From JAHKLT01 sp046197865 (lineage in GTDB: Archaea; Methanobacteriota; Methanobacteria; Methanobacteriales; Methanobacteriaceae), in assembly GCF_046197865.1 (NCBI RefSeq), contig NZ_CP166990.1:496001-560000 (forward strand): 64,000 nucleotides of DNA, given 5' to 3'. This document shows, in pieces, positions 47,057-54,693 of the stretch; position 1 is the stretch's first letter; every line of letters begins with the position of its first letter. The notes under the pieces are model-generated. The model did not search any database. It was not told the DNA's origin and saw only the letters and a list, made by a program, of their open reading frames with translations. The translations under genes were made by a program, and so were the position numbers.

Positions 47057-47677
47057 TTCATTCTACAACTGCCCAATACACCCCTATAAAAAAATAAAAA
47101 TAAAACCCCAACAATAATATCAAAACAAAACAAAAAAACCATACACCAAACCATTACAAAATGTAACACCTTCAACCAAACACCAACAAAACATTACCAA
47201 ACACCCCCAAAAAACACCCTCCCAAAAATAAACAGTATGTTGGCGATATTTTTTTATTTCTCGGGAAGTCTTATCATATTTTTTTTGTGTTTTTTTGTGT
47301 GGTGTTTTGTGTTTAGATCTTGTTGTATATAATGTGAGTTAATGTTATTTTTATAGTTTTATTGTTGTTTTAGTGTTTGTTTGTTGTTTGTTATTGTTGT
47401 TATATGTATAGTGGTGTTGGTGTATGGTGGTTAGTGTGTGGTGGTGCTGTTGTAGTGCTGTGTTAGTGTGTTGTATGTGGTGCGTGTGTGGTGTGCTATG
47501 TGTTATACTGATAGCTATATGTTATATGGTTGTATGTGTTAGGTGGTTAGTTATAAGGTAGTTAAACCTATATTTAACGAACTTAACATATCGTATCAAT
47601 TAATAAGTATAATATCAATATGAATATAACATTAAGAAAACCAACTGGAAATAATCCTCAAAAAACCACCATATAAT

Positions 47678-47722
47678 CAGCACCCTAAATAATCATCTCA
47701 ACTGACTATTAGTAGGGTGTTG
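47678..47722. other. Long hairpin in the control region
   Basis: CAGCACCCTA (47678-47687) pairs with TAGGGTGTTG (47713-47722; one G-T pair), and inside it AATA/TATT and TCA/TGA continue the stem around loop TCTCAAC. Cruciform or structured-RNA potential within the presumed origin region. Confidence 0.55.
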
Positions 47723-48582
47723 TTGCTACACATTTTATAAGGTATATATTATTATATTAGTGTATTTTTGTGTGGTGTGTTGTACTTTTTTGTACATTGA
47801 TGTATGGTTTTTGTGTAGTGTGTTAGTGGTGTAAGGGTGTTTTTTTTATGGTGTTTGGTTAGTGTGTTATTATGATTAGTATGTGTTTTGTAGTGTGTAT
47901 GTATGGTATATAGTATAGTTATATATAGTTGCCCATACCCTTATAAGGTATATATATGTATATATTAATTATGTAAAATAGATCTATTAATAAATATCAT
48001 ATGAAAAATAGCTATTAAAATATTCTTATAAAAATCATAATTCACTTTTTGAATTTAACATTTTCATCTTATTACTATTCCTATATTTTTAAATAGATCC
48101 CTTTTTAACATTTCATTATAATAATGTTAATAACAAGTCATTTATATTCCGTGTCTTTTGTCCTTTATAAATTTTTATTTTTTAAATTCCTTGTTTTCCT
48201 TCTTTCTCCTTTAATATTCTTTCTTATAATGAATATACTTAAAATGTCATTTAATGTCCTTTTGTATTTTACTGAAATTAAATTGTTCATTGGTCTTGTT
48301 TATATTGTTTCAGGTTGTTTTCTTTGTTTTTGTGTGAAAAGTTGTTAAAATAGCTAAAAATGTTATTTCTGTATAAAGGTTAATATTGTCTTTATTGTTA
48401 ATTTCAAAGTCATAACAGTCTTGTTTATTGTTGTATCTATTTTTCCAATGGTTAATATTATAAGCTTTCTTATGCTGCGACAGAACAGAATAACGGTATA
48501 GGTTAAAGTTCAATATAAAATACTCTTTTAAATAGCTACATATCCTTAAAACTAATAGCTGAATAATTTTATATAAAATGAT

Positions 48583-48620
48583 GTGTTCAATAATAGAAGT
48601 CTTTATATACTATCGAACAC
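48583..48620 (+). promoter_or_regulatory. Early promoter with inverted repeats around the TATA box
   Basis: TATA box TTTATATACT at 48602-48611 is enclosed by GTGTTCAATAATA (48583-48595) and TACTATCGAACAC (48608-48620), an imperfect inverted repeat (11 of 13 positions). A dimeric repressor bound to these arms would cover the TATA box. It lies 69-106 bases before the first early gene. Confidence 0.6.
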
Positions 48621-48688
48621 AAACTATAATACAGGAAGCGACAAAAGTTGCAACATTCCAAAAAACAAATAAAAAAAGGTGATTAATT

Positions 48689-49081
48689 ATGAGTAAAAAT
48701 TTATACGATTACATAAACAATGTTGAAGAAAAATTAAGTATTTGGAGCGATAAACAAGGTGATTTTAATATTCATATTAAAAATGACAAAATAGAATTCA
48801 TCGAATACCTTGAAGAACAAGGACAAACCAAACAAGCAGAAGAAAAAGAAATAGAATTATACGAATTAGAATACGAATATTTAGAAGTACCTGAAAAAGA
48901 ATTAAAAAAAGCTGAAGATGAATTAATAGAATTCATTAAAAACGATTATGCAAAAGATAAATTAGATCCTGAATTCTGGGAAATCATAAGTTTCAATGTA
49001 ACTAAAAAAGAGGCATTTATTAATGCTGTTTTAGACATTGGACATAATGCAGTTGATGAGGCAGTAAAAAGCCTCAACTAA
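48689..49081 (+). CDS. Acidic early protein of unknown function
   Basis: A 130-residue, Glu-rich helical protein preceded by AAAGGTG. First gene of the early + strand module, directly after the repeat-flanked promoter, so it is expressed first. No family recognised. Confidence 0.7.
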   Translation: MSKNLYDYINNVEEKLSIWSDKQGDFNIHIKNDKIEFIEYLEEQGQTKQAEEKEIELYELEYEYLEVPEKELKKAEDELIEFIKNDYAKDKLDPEFWEIISFNVTKKEAFINAVLDIGHNAVDEAVKSLN

Positions 49082-49113
49082 AATTATTTATTTTAAATGG
49101 AGTTGTTTTAAAA

Positions 49114-49344
49114 ATGCAAGGTAAAAACATTATAATATTTGACACATTAAAAGGAGTTTACGACTCCTTAGAAATTATAGTAATAGATCATGTTATAAAA
49201 CACATGGCTTATAAAAATTATGAAAATGCAACTGTTGGATCTGTTGAAAATGATTTAACAGGTGCTTATATTAACACTAATAAAAAAGAATTTTATAATT
49301 TTATTGAACTTAATTATAATGTAAAATTTCACAGTAAAATATAA
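49114..49344 (+). CDS. Small early protein (76 residues)
   Basis: Starts MQGKNIIIFDTLKG; preceded by TGGAG. No recognised domain. Same operon as the 130-residue gene, 32 bases downstream. Confidence 0.6.
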   Translation: MQGKNIIIFDTLKGVYDSLEIIVIDHVIKHMAYKNYENATVGSVENDLTGAYINTNKKEFYNFIELNYNVKFHSKI

Positions 49345-49368
49345 TGATTCAAAAAAGGTTTGTTTAAA

Positions 49369-49572
49369 ATGATAAATGAAGATGATTTAATACATGTTTT
49401 AATCATAATAGGTTGTTTAATTATAGGAGTTTGTAGCTTCTATAAGTTTTATCTTTTTTATTATGATTATAGTATGTTTGATGTGTGTAATATGGTGTTT
49501 ATATTATTAGTTTGTAACAGTTTGATTATATTAAGTGGTTTGAAATTAAAGAAGGTGTTTTATTATGATTAG
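49369..49572 (+). CDS. Small membrane protein (about 67 residues)
   Basis: MINEDDLIHV followed by two hydrophobic segments. ATG 49369, with AAAAGG upstream, is preferred over an in-frame TTG at 49360. It ends 8 bases inside the next gene. Function unknown. Confidence 0.55.
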   Translation: MINEDDLIHVLIIIGCLIIGVCSFYKFYLFYYDYSMFDVCNMVFILLVCNSLIILSGLKLKKVFYYD

Positions 49573-49810
49573 TAAAACATTAAGATATAAAATTTTTAAG
49601 GATTTGAAACATGAAATTAGAAATAAAACAAGTATACATTTAAAGTTATTAAGTGATGATTTAAACAATAAAGATATTAAAGATAATGAGTATATTATAA
49701 AACAAGTTGAGTATTTGGATATTAAAAAGATTGAAAATGAATTTCAATATTTATATATAGATCAGTCACAAGATATTACAAAATTAATTATATGTGAAAT
49801 ATTCCAATAA
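49565..49810 (+). CDS. Small helical early protein (81 residues)
   Basis: Starts MISKTLRYKIFKDLKH. AAGGTG precedes the ATG, which overlaps the end of the upstream gene. Basic N-terminal half, acidic C-terminal half; no family recognised. Confidence 0.6.
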   Translation: MISKTLRYKIFKDLKHEIRNKTSIHLKLLSDDLNNKDIKDNEYIIKQVEYLDIKKIENEFQYLYIDQSQDITKLIICEIFQ

Positions 49811-49832
49811 TTAATAAAAGGGAAATTATATA

Positions 49833-50162
49833 ATGAGTAAAAGAAAAACAATTAATGTTAAACCTGAAATTTTAGAGAAATTAACAGAATATAAAGAAGC
49901 TAATGCAGATAATAATTTTAGTGAATCTTTAAATAGATTATTTCAAGGATATAATTTAAAACAAGGATTTTCTATTGAACCTCCTGCATTTAATATAGGT
50001 GAAAAAACTATTTCATGGGACGAATTAAAACATAGTGAATTAAATGATAATTTCATTGAAGGAAATAATAAAGTTACTGTAATTTATGCAGATGATCACG
50101 GACGACTTTTAAGATTTAATATTGATAATGATATTTTCCTTGAATATTTCCATTTCCTTTAA
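49833..50162 (+). CDS. Ribbon-helix-helix regulator-like protein
   Basis: A 109-residue protein. Residues 2-40 (KRKTINVKPEILEKL, a helix, then NNFSESLNRLF) fit an RHH DNA-binding domain. The remaining 65 residues are beta-like, perhaps a ligand or partner domain. Good candidate for an early-operon repressor; which of the operators it binds cannot be told. Convergent with the 116-residue - strand gene. Confidence 0.7.
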   Translation: MSKRKTINVKPEILEKLTEYKEANADNNFSESLNRLFQGYNLKQGFSIEPPAFNIGEKTISWDELKHSELNDNFIEGNNKVTVIYADDHGRLLRFNIDNDIFLEYFHFL

Positions 50163-50194
50163 TGTTTTTACTTTTTTTAATCTGTATTTATTAC

Positions 50195-50545
50195 TTATTT
50201 TATTATAAATCCTTCAATAGGATTTTCATACAATATTTTTGTGTTTATTAATAATAATTCATCATTTTTGTCTTCAATATAAATATCTACTGTTTCGTCT
50301 GGTTTACATATTTCTTTAATTGAATTATTTTTATCTACCATGACTTGAACTATTTGAAATCTTGTACCTGCTTTTGTTTCTGTTCTTTTTATTCCTATTG
50401 AAGCGTCAGGAATTTCATGAACACAAATACAATCTTCTAATTTTAATTCTATAAGAATATTATTATTGTCTGATAAATGAATAAACCCTGCTTTATATTC
50501 TGTATTTGTTACTTCTGTTTTTCTACAATTGAATTGAATTCTCAT
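50195..50545 (-). CDS. Hypothetical protein on the opposite strand of the early region
   Basis: A 116-residue beta-rich protein beginning MRIQFNCRKTEVTNTE. It is one of two - strand genes inside the + strand early region and so is likely expressed separately, possibly in the lysogen. GGAGATG precedes its start. Two copies of a 16-bp direct repeat lie about 80-115 bases upstream of it. Confidence 0.6.
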   Translation of the reverse strand: MRIQFNCRKTEVTNTEYKAGFIHLSDNNNILIELKLEDCICVHEIPDASIGIKRTETKAGTRFQIVQVMVDKNNSIKEICKPDETVDIYIEDKNDELLLINTKILYENPIEGFIIK

Positions 50546-50622
50546 AAATAAAACATCTCCTTTGTATTAATCTACTAATTTTATCGATTTTAGTAATATA
50601 CTACTAAATAGATTTATTTATA

Positions 50623-50661
50623 TTTTACTTGATGATTATGTTAATTTTTACTTGATGATTA
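50623..50661. repeat. 16-bp direct repeat upstream of a lysogen-type gene
   Basis: TTTTACTTGATGATTA occurs at 50623-50638 and 50646-50661, starting 23 bases apart (about two helix turns). It lies in the promoter region of the 116-residue - strand gene and could be a double operator. Confidence 0.5.
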
Positions 50662-50751
50662 ATTTTTAAAAATCATTAATTATACTTATTTTATTAATTT
50701 AAGTATATTATAACCTTTTTTTAGTTGATAAAATTGCTTGATGAAAAAGGT

Positions 50752-51186
50752 TTAATTTAACTTGTTGATAAATAGGTTTGGTGTTGCTGGTTCTTCTGCT
50801 GTTATAACATATAAATAATAATTGTTTTCATGTTCAAATCGCCCTACTTCATAATAGAAACCTGTATTGTCCATGTAAGCGTATTTATAGTTTATTTCAT
50901 CACCATTATTTCTTAATTTTGCTCCTGCTTTATATTCCATGCTTTTTTTGAGTGTTAATTTATCATATTCATCATTTCTTTTATTTATATCTTCATATTT
51001 TGTTAAAGTAAATGTTCCGTAGTCTCCTGTTATAGATTGACTTGTAGTATTTTCACTAATTAAACTATCTTCACCATAATAATTAAATAGTGTTCCGTTT
51101 ATTATATCATTTTCATCAAAAGCAACAGTTAAATTAACTGATACTAACAGTATAATTAATATTAAAATTAATGATTTTGTTTTCAT
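50752..51186 (-). CDS. Secreted protein of unknown function (possible lysogenic-conversion gene)
   Basis: A 144-residue protein with a clear signal peptide (KTKSLILILIILLVSVNLTVAF, residues 2-23) and then a hydrophilic, Tyr-rich domain. No membrane anchor at the C terminus. Viral-encoded exported proteins that stand against the early operon are often expressed from the lysogen and alter the host surface; here this is inference from position and signal peptide. Confidence 0.65.
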   Translation of the reverse strand: MKTKSLILILIILLVSVNLTVAFDENDIINGTLFNYYGEDSLISENTTSQSITGDYGTFTLTKYEDINKRNDEYDKLTLKKSMEYKAGAKLRNNGDEINYKYAYMDNTGFYYEVGRFEHENNYYLYVITAEEPATPNLFINKLN

Positions 51187-51290
51187 AATATTCTATTATA
51201 AATTTTTTAGTATTTACTATTTTACACTTTAGATGTATTTTATTTTACATATTTTGAAAACTATTTTTTTTTATTAATTTCATAGAAACC

Positions 51291-51300
51291 TTTATATACT
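51291..51300 (+). promoter_or_regulatory. Early TATA box TTTATATACT (second copy)
   Basis: Identical decamer to those at 48602 and 53421. It is 74-83 bases before the start of the 127-residue early gene. Preceded by purine/A-rich BRE-like sequence. Confidence 0.6.
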
Positions 51301-51373
51301 TGTATAACTATAATATACATAAGGAGCAAAAACATATTTAAAATTTTTGCAAAAAAAAATAAAGGTGACAAAA

Positions 51374-51757
51374 ATGGATTATTTAAAAGAAAATCAAGAA
51401 AAATGGAAAAAAGAAATGGAAGCAGAAGAAGAAAGAAAAAAACTTAAAGGATGTAAAACAGCAAAAGAAATATTTAATAATTTGACAAACGAAGAAAAAA
51501 AAATATTACATGATTCTTATTGGAATCGCAAAACAAGAATGTTTGGAGAATTTGGATTAAATGAACAAGGAGATAAAATAGAAATAATAAAAAAAAGATT
51601 AAATAATGAACATGAAGCAATCATCTGTTTTCTTGAAAATCAGGAATTTATTGATGAAATTAATAAATCTGATGCACCTAAATTCTTCTTTTTTGAAGAG
51701 GAAGAAGAGGAATATGAAGAATTAAGAAATTTATTAATGAATTATAAGGAGGAATAA
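51374..51757 (+). CDS. Highly charged helical early protein
   Basis: About 127 residues. ATG 51374 is preferred over in-frame TTG 51347, since AAAGGTGA lies 6 bases upstream. N-terminal coiled coil (KENQEKWKKEMEAEEERKK) and acidic C terminus. No family recognised. Confidence 0.65.
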   Translation: MDYLKENQEKWKKEMEAEEERKKLKGCKTAKEIFNNLTNEEKKILHDSYWNRKTRMFGEFGLNEQGDKIEIIKKRLNNEHEAIICFLENQEFIDEINKSDAPKFFFFEEEEEEYEELRNLLMNYKEE

Positions 51758-51758
51758 T

Positions 51759-51962
51759 ATGAATAGAGTTGTTGAATTAAAACCTAGCAAATATATTGAA
51801 TTAGGGGATCTAAAAAGAATGGAAAGTCAATTAAGAGATTTAGATGTATTTGATTTAGCAGATACTTTAAAAGACTGGATTGAAACTGAAAAAAAAGGAG
51901 AATATCTTATGAATATTCTAACTACTTCTGAAATAAATAAATTAAATAAATGGTTAAGATGA
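51759..51962 (+). CDS. Small early protein (67 residues)
   Basis: Starts MNRVVELKPSKYIELGDL; AAGGAGG precedes the ATG and lies inside the end of the upstream gene. Its stop overlaps the next ATG (ATGA). No family recognised. Confidence 0.65.
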   Translation: MNRVVELKPSKYIELGDLKRMESQLRDLDVFDLADTLKDWIETEKKGEYLMNILTTSEINKLNKWLR

Positions 51963-52087
51963 ATAAAAAAACAACAATAAGAGTATCAGGTGATACTCAA
52001 AGAAAATTAAAAGAATTAGCTCTCACAGATGGTGAGAGCTATGAAAACATTATTCTTAGATTGTTACAAGAACATTCTAAGAAATAA
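51959..52087 (+). CDS. 42-residue ribbon-helix-helix protein
   Basis: A short frame reading MNKKTTIRVSGDTQRKLKEL, then ALTDGESYENIILRLL and QEHSKK. This is a minimal RHH (CopG/Arc-like) DNA-binding dimer: N-terminal strand TTIRVS, helix, turn with G-E-S-Y-E, second helix. It overlaps the previous stop by ATGA. Two palindromes lie inside its coding sequence, at 51981-51998 and 52018-52040. Confidence 0.75.
   Translation: MNKKTTIRVSGDTQRKLKELALTDGESYENIILRLLQEHSKK
51981..52040. promoter_or_regulatory. Two palindromes inside the small RHH gene
   Basis: GAGTATCAGGTGATACTC (51981-51998) has two perfect 8-bp arms around GG. AGCTCTCAC (52018-52026), loop AGATG, GTGAGAGCT (52032-52040) is a perfect 9-bp stem-loop. 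The first could be an operator, the second an mRNA hairpin; both may also be coincident with coding constraint. Confidence 0.45.
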
Positions 52088-52514
52088 TGAATTATAGAAA
52101 TATATTTTTATACCCAAGATGGTCTGATTTTAATCGGATTATTATAAATCTAATCCAATATTTTTATCTTAATTATTTCTATCTCAATAATGATCTGATT
52201 ATTTTATTATTTTATTATTTTTTTTATTTAAATTTAACTATTTTTCGAGAACTATTTTTTTTAGTATTTTGTTGTGTTTTATTTTAGTGTTTTGTTGATT
52301 TTTTCTTGTTTTTTCTTTGAAATTTTTACATATATTTTTAGTGTTTTCGGTGTTCAAACTAATAAAAAATATATTGTAAAGTTGAACGAAAATGCTTGAA
52401 ATCGTTATCCAAAGGTTTATATGTAAAAAATTACAAAAGGATTAATTGGTGTTGAGGGAAAATTTTATAAGTATAATTTGACTCTCAAAAAAAATATGAG
52501 GATAAAAAAATATT
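52088..52514 (+). other. AT-rich gap with a promoter for the zinc-ribbon gene
   Basis: About 430 bases. A short hydrophobic frame in its first half has no ribosome site and a low-complexity Leu/Tyr/Phe composition, so it is not called. TTTATATG at 52416-52423 is a likely TATA box for the gene at 52515, leaving a leader of roughly 65 bases. Confidence 0.5.
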
Positions 52515-53201
52515 ATGTATTGTGAAAAGTGTGGTAACCAAACAAATGACAATGATAATTTCTGTGAAAAATGTGGAAACAAATTAAATAATCAAAATGT
52601 GAATAAATTAGTTGAAAAACAAAATAGAATAGATTTAGTAAATAAAGAAGCTAAAATTCATGAAAATATTATTTTAGAAAATTATTATAAATATATTGAT
52701 AGTGATCAAAAATATTATCCTGAAACTAATTTTGATAAAAAAATATATATAAATTTAGATACTCGTAGTTTTATAATTGAGTATCTTAAAAATTATGGTG
52801 TATTTGGTACTGTTTATGAATCAAAAGAGTATTATGGGGATAAGCATTTAGGATTAACTAAGGGTGTTGCTACTTTAAGCTTAGGTCTTGTTGGTTTTGC
52901 TGTTACTAATAGTAATGAGTTGAAAACTGATAAAGTTCCTGTTTCGGTTACTGTTAAAGTTGTTCCTAATGGAGTTGTTATTTCTACTAAGAATAGAGAT
53001 AATTTAAAAATTCCGTTTAATGATATTTTGAATGTTGATTGTAGTAGTATTTATGAAGTTAATAATATTAATATGGCTAATATTAAAATAAATTTAAAAG
53101 ATAATAATAGTATTAAAGTTAATGATTGTAAAAATCCTACTTTCATATATTATTTAGTTAATAAATTAGCTTGTGGTGTTGAAGAGGAAGGTTGGGTTTA
53201 A
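52515..53201 (+). CDS. Zinc-ribbon protein of unknown function
   Basis: A 228-residue protein. Residues 2-24 form a zinc ribbon (CEKCG ... FCEKCG). The rest is beta-rich; one segment (KGVATLSLGLVGFAVTNSNELK) resembles the hydrophobic patch of PH-like lipid or protein-binding domains. No membrane helix. Has its own promoter gap upstream; the following gap holds a structured RNA candidate. Confidence 0.7.
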   Translation: MYCEKCGNQTNDNDNFCEKCGNKLNNQNVNKLVEKQNRIDLVNKEAKIHENIILENYYKYIDSDQKYYPETNFDKKIYINLDTRSFIIEYLKNYGVFGTVYESKEYYGDKHLGLTKGVATLSLGLVGFAVTNSNELKTDKVPVSVTVKVVPNGVVISTKNRDNLKIPFNDILNVDCSSIYEVNNINMANIKINLKDNNSIKVNDCKNPTFIYYLVNKLACGVEEEGWV

Positions 53202-53222
53202 AATAAGTTAGTAGAAAAATAA

Positions 53223-53311
53223 GTGTAAAAAGAGCAAGTAATAGCGTGTTATGTCTTCATTTGCCGTCGAAAGCTCAGAGCATAACAGTATTACAAGGGT
53301 TACTTTTTCAC
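53223..53311 (+). ncRNA. Structured RNA candidate with three nested helices
   Basis: P1: GTG(T)AAAAAG at 53223-53232 with CTTTTTCAC at 53303-53311, one bulged T. P2: GTAATA (53238-53243) with TATTAC (53289-53294). P3: TGTTATG (53247-53253) with CATAACA (53281-53287). A 27-base terminal loop contains TTGCCGTCGAAAGC. The G+C content of the loop is higher than in the surrounding spacer. It matches no RNA family I recognise and lies in a gap without a gene. Confidence 0.6.
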
Positions 53312-53420
53312 AAAAAAAAGTCGACACGAGATTTTAATGTTACTAAAAATAAAATAACCAATAATATATTATTAGTTTTAACTATATAAAATTATATCAT
53401 TTAATTTTTAAATAGATACT

Positions 53421-53430
53421 TTTATATACT
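53421..53430 (+). promoter_or_regulatory. Early TATA box TTTATATACT (third copy)
   Basis: The same decamer as at 48602 and 51291, here 87-96 bases before TTG 53517. It probably starts the transcript that runs through the MCM gene. Confidence 0.6.
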
Positions 53431-53516
53431 ATTAAAATAAATTATTATTATAGATTGAATTTAAGGAAAATAAAGGCTGTCGAACCTTTGTTATCTAAAA
53501 AATTTGATTTATAAAA

Positions 53517-53714
53517 TTGACACGAGAATTGATAGAAATGTTACAATTAGATAAAGGTGCTATTGTCCCTTTCGATGGATTTTTTATTAGTCCTGAAGAA
53601 AAGGAAGTAATAAGCCATATAAAGAAATTAGCTACTCCTATTGTTAATAGGGTGCTAAATAACATGGAAAATCACTCTCAAAACAATCGGTTTGAGGGTG
53701 AAAGTGATGTATGA
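53517..53714 (+). CDS. Small early protein (65 residues)
   Basis: Starts at TTG 53517 or ATG 53538; neither has a strong ribosome site. Sequence: TRELIEMLQLDKGAIVPFDG, then EEKEVISHIKKLATP. Its end overlaps the next gene by 8 bases. No family recognised. Confidence 0.5.
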   Translation: MTRELIEMLQLDKGAIVPFDGFFISPEEKEVISHIKKLATPIVNRVLNNMENHSQNNRFEGESDV

Positions 53715-53913
53715 TGAAATAAACGGCATGGCTGTTTATAGTAGTCATGAAGATTATCTTGCAGACATTTATATTTGTCAGGAGGAACCTGATTTTAGTG
53801 AAGATCCTGAAGAGTCATTACCTTATGATTATAAGTTTTACTTATATTGTGAGGAAGATGAAGAAAGGTATTTAAAGGATTTGTTACGCTCTGTTGATGG
53901 AGTGTTAGCATGA
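53707..53913 (+). CDS. Acidic early protein (68 residues)
   Basis: MYDEINGMAVYSSHEDYLAD start; ATG 53707 has GAGGGTG 6 bases upstream, better than the in-frame TTG at 53692. Very acidic middle (EEPDFSEDPEESLPYDY). Acidic small viral proteins can mimic DNA, but nothing specific supports that here. Confidence 0.6.
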   Translation: MYDEINGMAVYSSHEDYLADIYICQEEPDFSEDPEESLPYDYKFYLYCEEDEERYLKDLLRSVDGVLA

Positions 53914-54074
53914 ATCAGTCTGTTTCTTTGTATCCTAAAAGGAGTTTTTGGGAAACTTACAAGAATACCATTATTACGGTTTTATTTTACTTGGGATTAT
54001 TATCATTGTTAGCTTGGGCTATCGTCTTAGCTACTGGTTCAGTTAATCCTATGGTCATGATAGGGAGGCTTTGA
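53910..54074 (+). CDS. Single-pass membrane protein (54 residues)
   Basis: ATG overlaps the previous stop (ATGA). MNQSVSLYPKRSFWETYKN is cytosolic-type, followed by one hydrophobic helix (IITVLFYLGLLSLLAWAIVLA). Function unknown; a tightly packed member of the early operon. Confidence 0.65.
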   Translation: MNQSVSLYPKRSFWETYKNTIITVLFYLGLLSLLAWAIVLATGSVNPMVMIGRL

Positions 54075-54080
54075 ATATTT

Positions 54081-54374
54081 ATGGTTTCCTTAGAAGAAAT
54101 AAAACAAGACTATGATGAAAGATATGGTTCGGAACATGATTTTGATTTAATAAAACACTTTGAAAAATTGATTACAAAAGCTAATATTCCTTTGAGAGAT
54201 GTAGAAATTCAAATTGATACTCATGAAATCAATATTTGGATTGATGATACTTGGAATATTTGGGGAGATCTTTTTAAGGAATTAGCTAATATTCCTTTAA
54301 AATGTTGGATAACTTCTTCAAATGGTAAAATACATTATTGGGCTAATTATCCTACGGAGTGGCATTATGATTAG
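54081..54374 (+). CDS. Hypothetical early protein (97 residues)
   Basis: Starts MVSLEEIKQDYDERYGSEHD; Trp-rich second half (NIWIDDTWNIWGDLFKELAN). Stop overlaps the next start by 8 bases. The downstream 108-residue protein has a similar late pattern (D-x-x-(x)-E-I-D), so the two might be distant relatives. Function unknown. Confidence 0.65.
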   Translation: MVSLEEIKQDYDERYGSEHDFDLIKHFEKLITKANIPLRDVEIQIDTHEINIWIDDTWNIWGDLFKELANIPLKCWITSSNGKIHYWANYPTEWHYD

Positions 54375-54693
54375 TCAAGGTAGTATATCTGTTTTTCATA
54401 ATGACCTTGTAACTAATGCACAACAACAGGGAGAAATAAGTTCAGAACAACATATTCGTAATAATAGTTTTAGTACAAGTATTAAAGCAATATTTGCAGG
54501 TGCAGGAGTACTTATTCATAAAATAACAGTACATATTAATCCTGATAAAGATTATTTTACTGTGAAACTTGATGAAACTATTAAGATAACAAGTGACTTG
54601 ATCTGTCACTTGATGGATAATTTGCCTTGTGATTTTGAAATTGATTGTACAAGTAATAGTATTCGTTTTTTTTATGAGGAGGCTGATTGGTAA
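54367..54693 (+). CDS. Hypothetical early protein (108 residues)
   Basis: ATG 54367, with GGAG 7 bases upstream, is preferred over an in-frame GTG/ATG-type start at 54322 inside the previous gene. Sequence MISQGSISVFHNDLV, central Gly/Ala-rich segment (KAIFAGAGVLIHK), then beta-like strands. Function unknown. Confidence 0.6.
   Translation: MISQGSISVFHNDLVTNAQQQGEISSEQHIRNNSFSTSIKAIFAGAGVLIHKITVHINPDKDYFTVKLDETIKITSDLICHLMDNLPCDFEIDCTSNSIRFFYEEADW

Larger units (their letters stand above)
47001..48688. other. 1.7-kb non-coding region between late and early modules
   Basis: No convincing gene. The left part (about 47040-47230) is nearly free of G and made of A/C; after a switch near 47235 the next 300 bases are almost free of C. 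The decamer TTATAAGGTA occurs at 47551, 47735 and 47941 (the last two share 15 bases). A long hairpin lies at 47678-47722. The late promoter is at the left edge and the early promoter with flanking inverted repeats at 48583-48620. Candidate replication origin and control region. Confidence 0.75.

Noticed and set aside
47040..47540. CRISPR array or simple satellite
   Set aside because: The CA- and TG-rich stretches have no regular unit or spacer periodicity; the bias is compositional.
48124..48348. 74-codon hydrophobic + strand frame in the control region
   Set aside because: Made of T-rich DNA, no ribosome site, and overlapped by an equally unconvincing - strand frame at 48310-48513.
52087..52287. 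66-codon + strand frame after the small RHH gene
   Set aside because: Low-complexity Leu/Tyr/Phe/Asn composition from A/T-rich DNA, no ribosome site and no recognisable domain.
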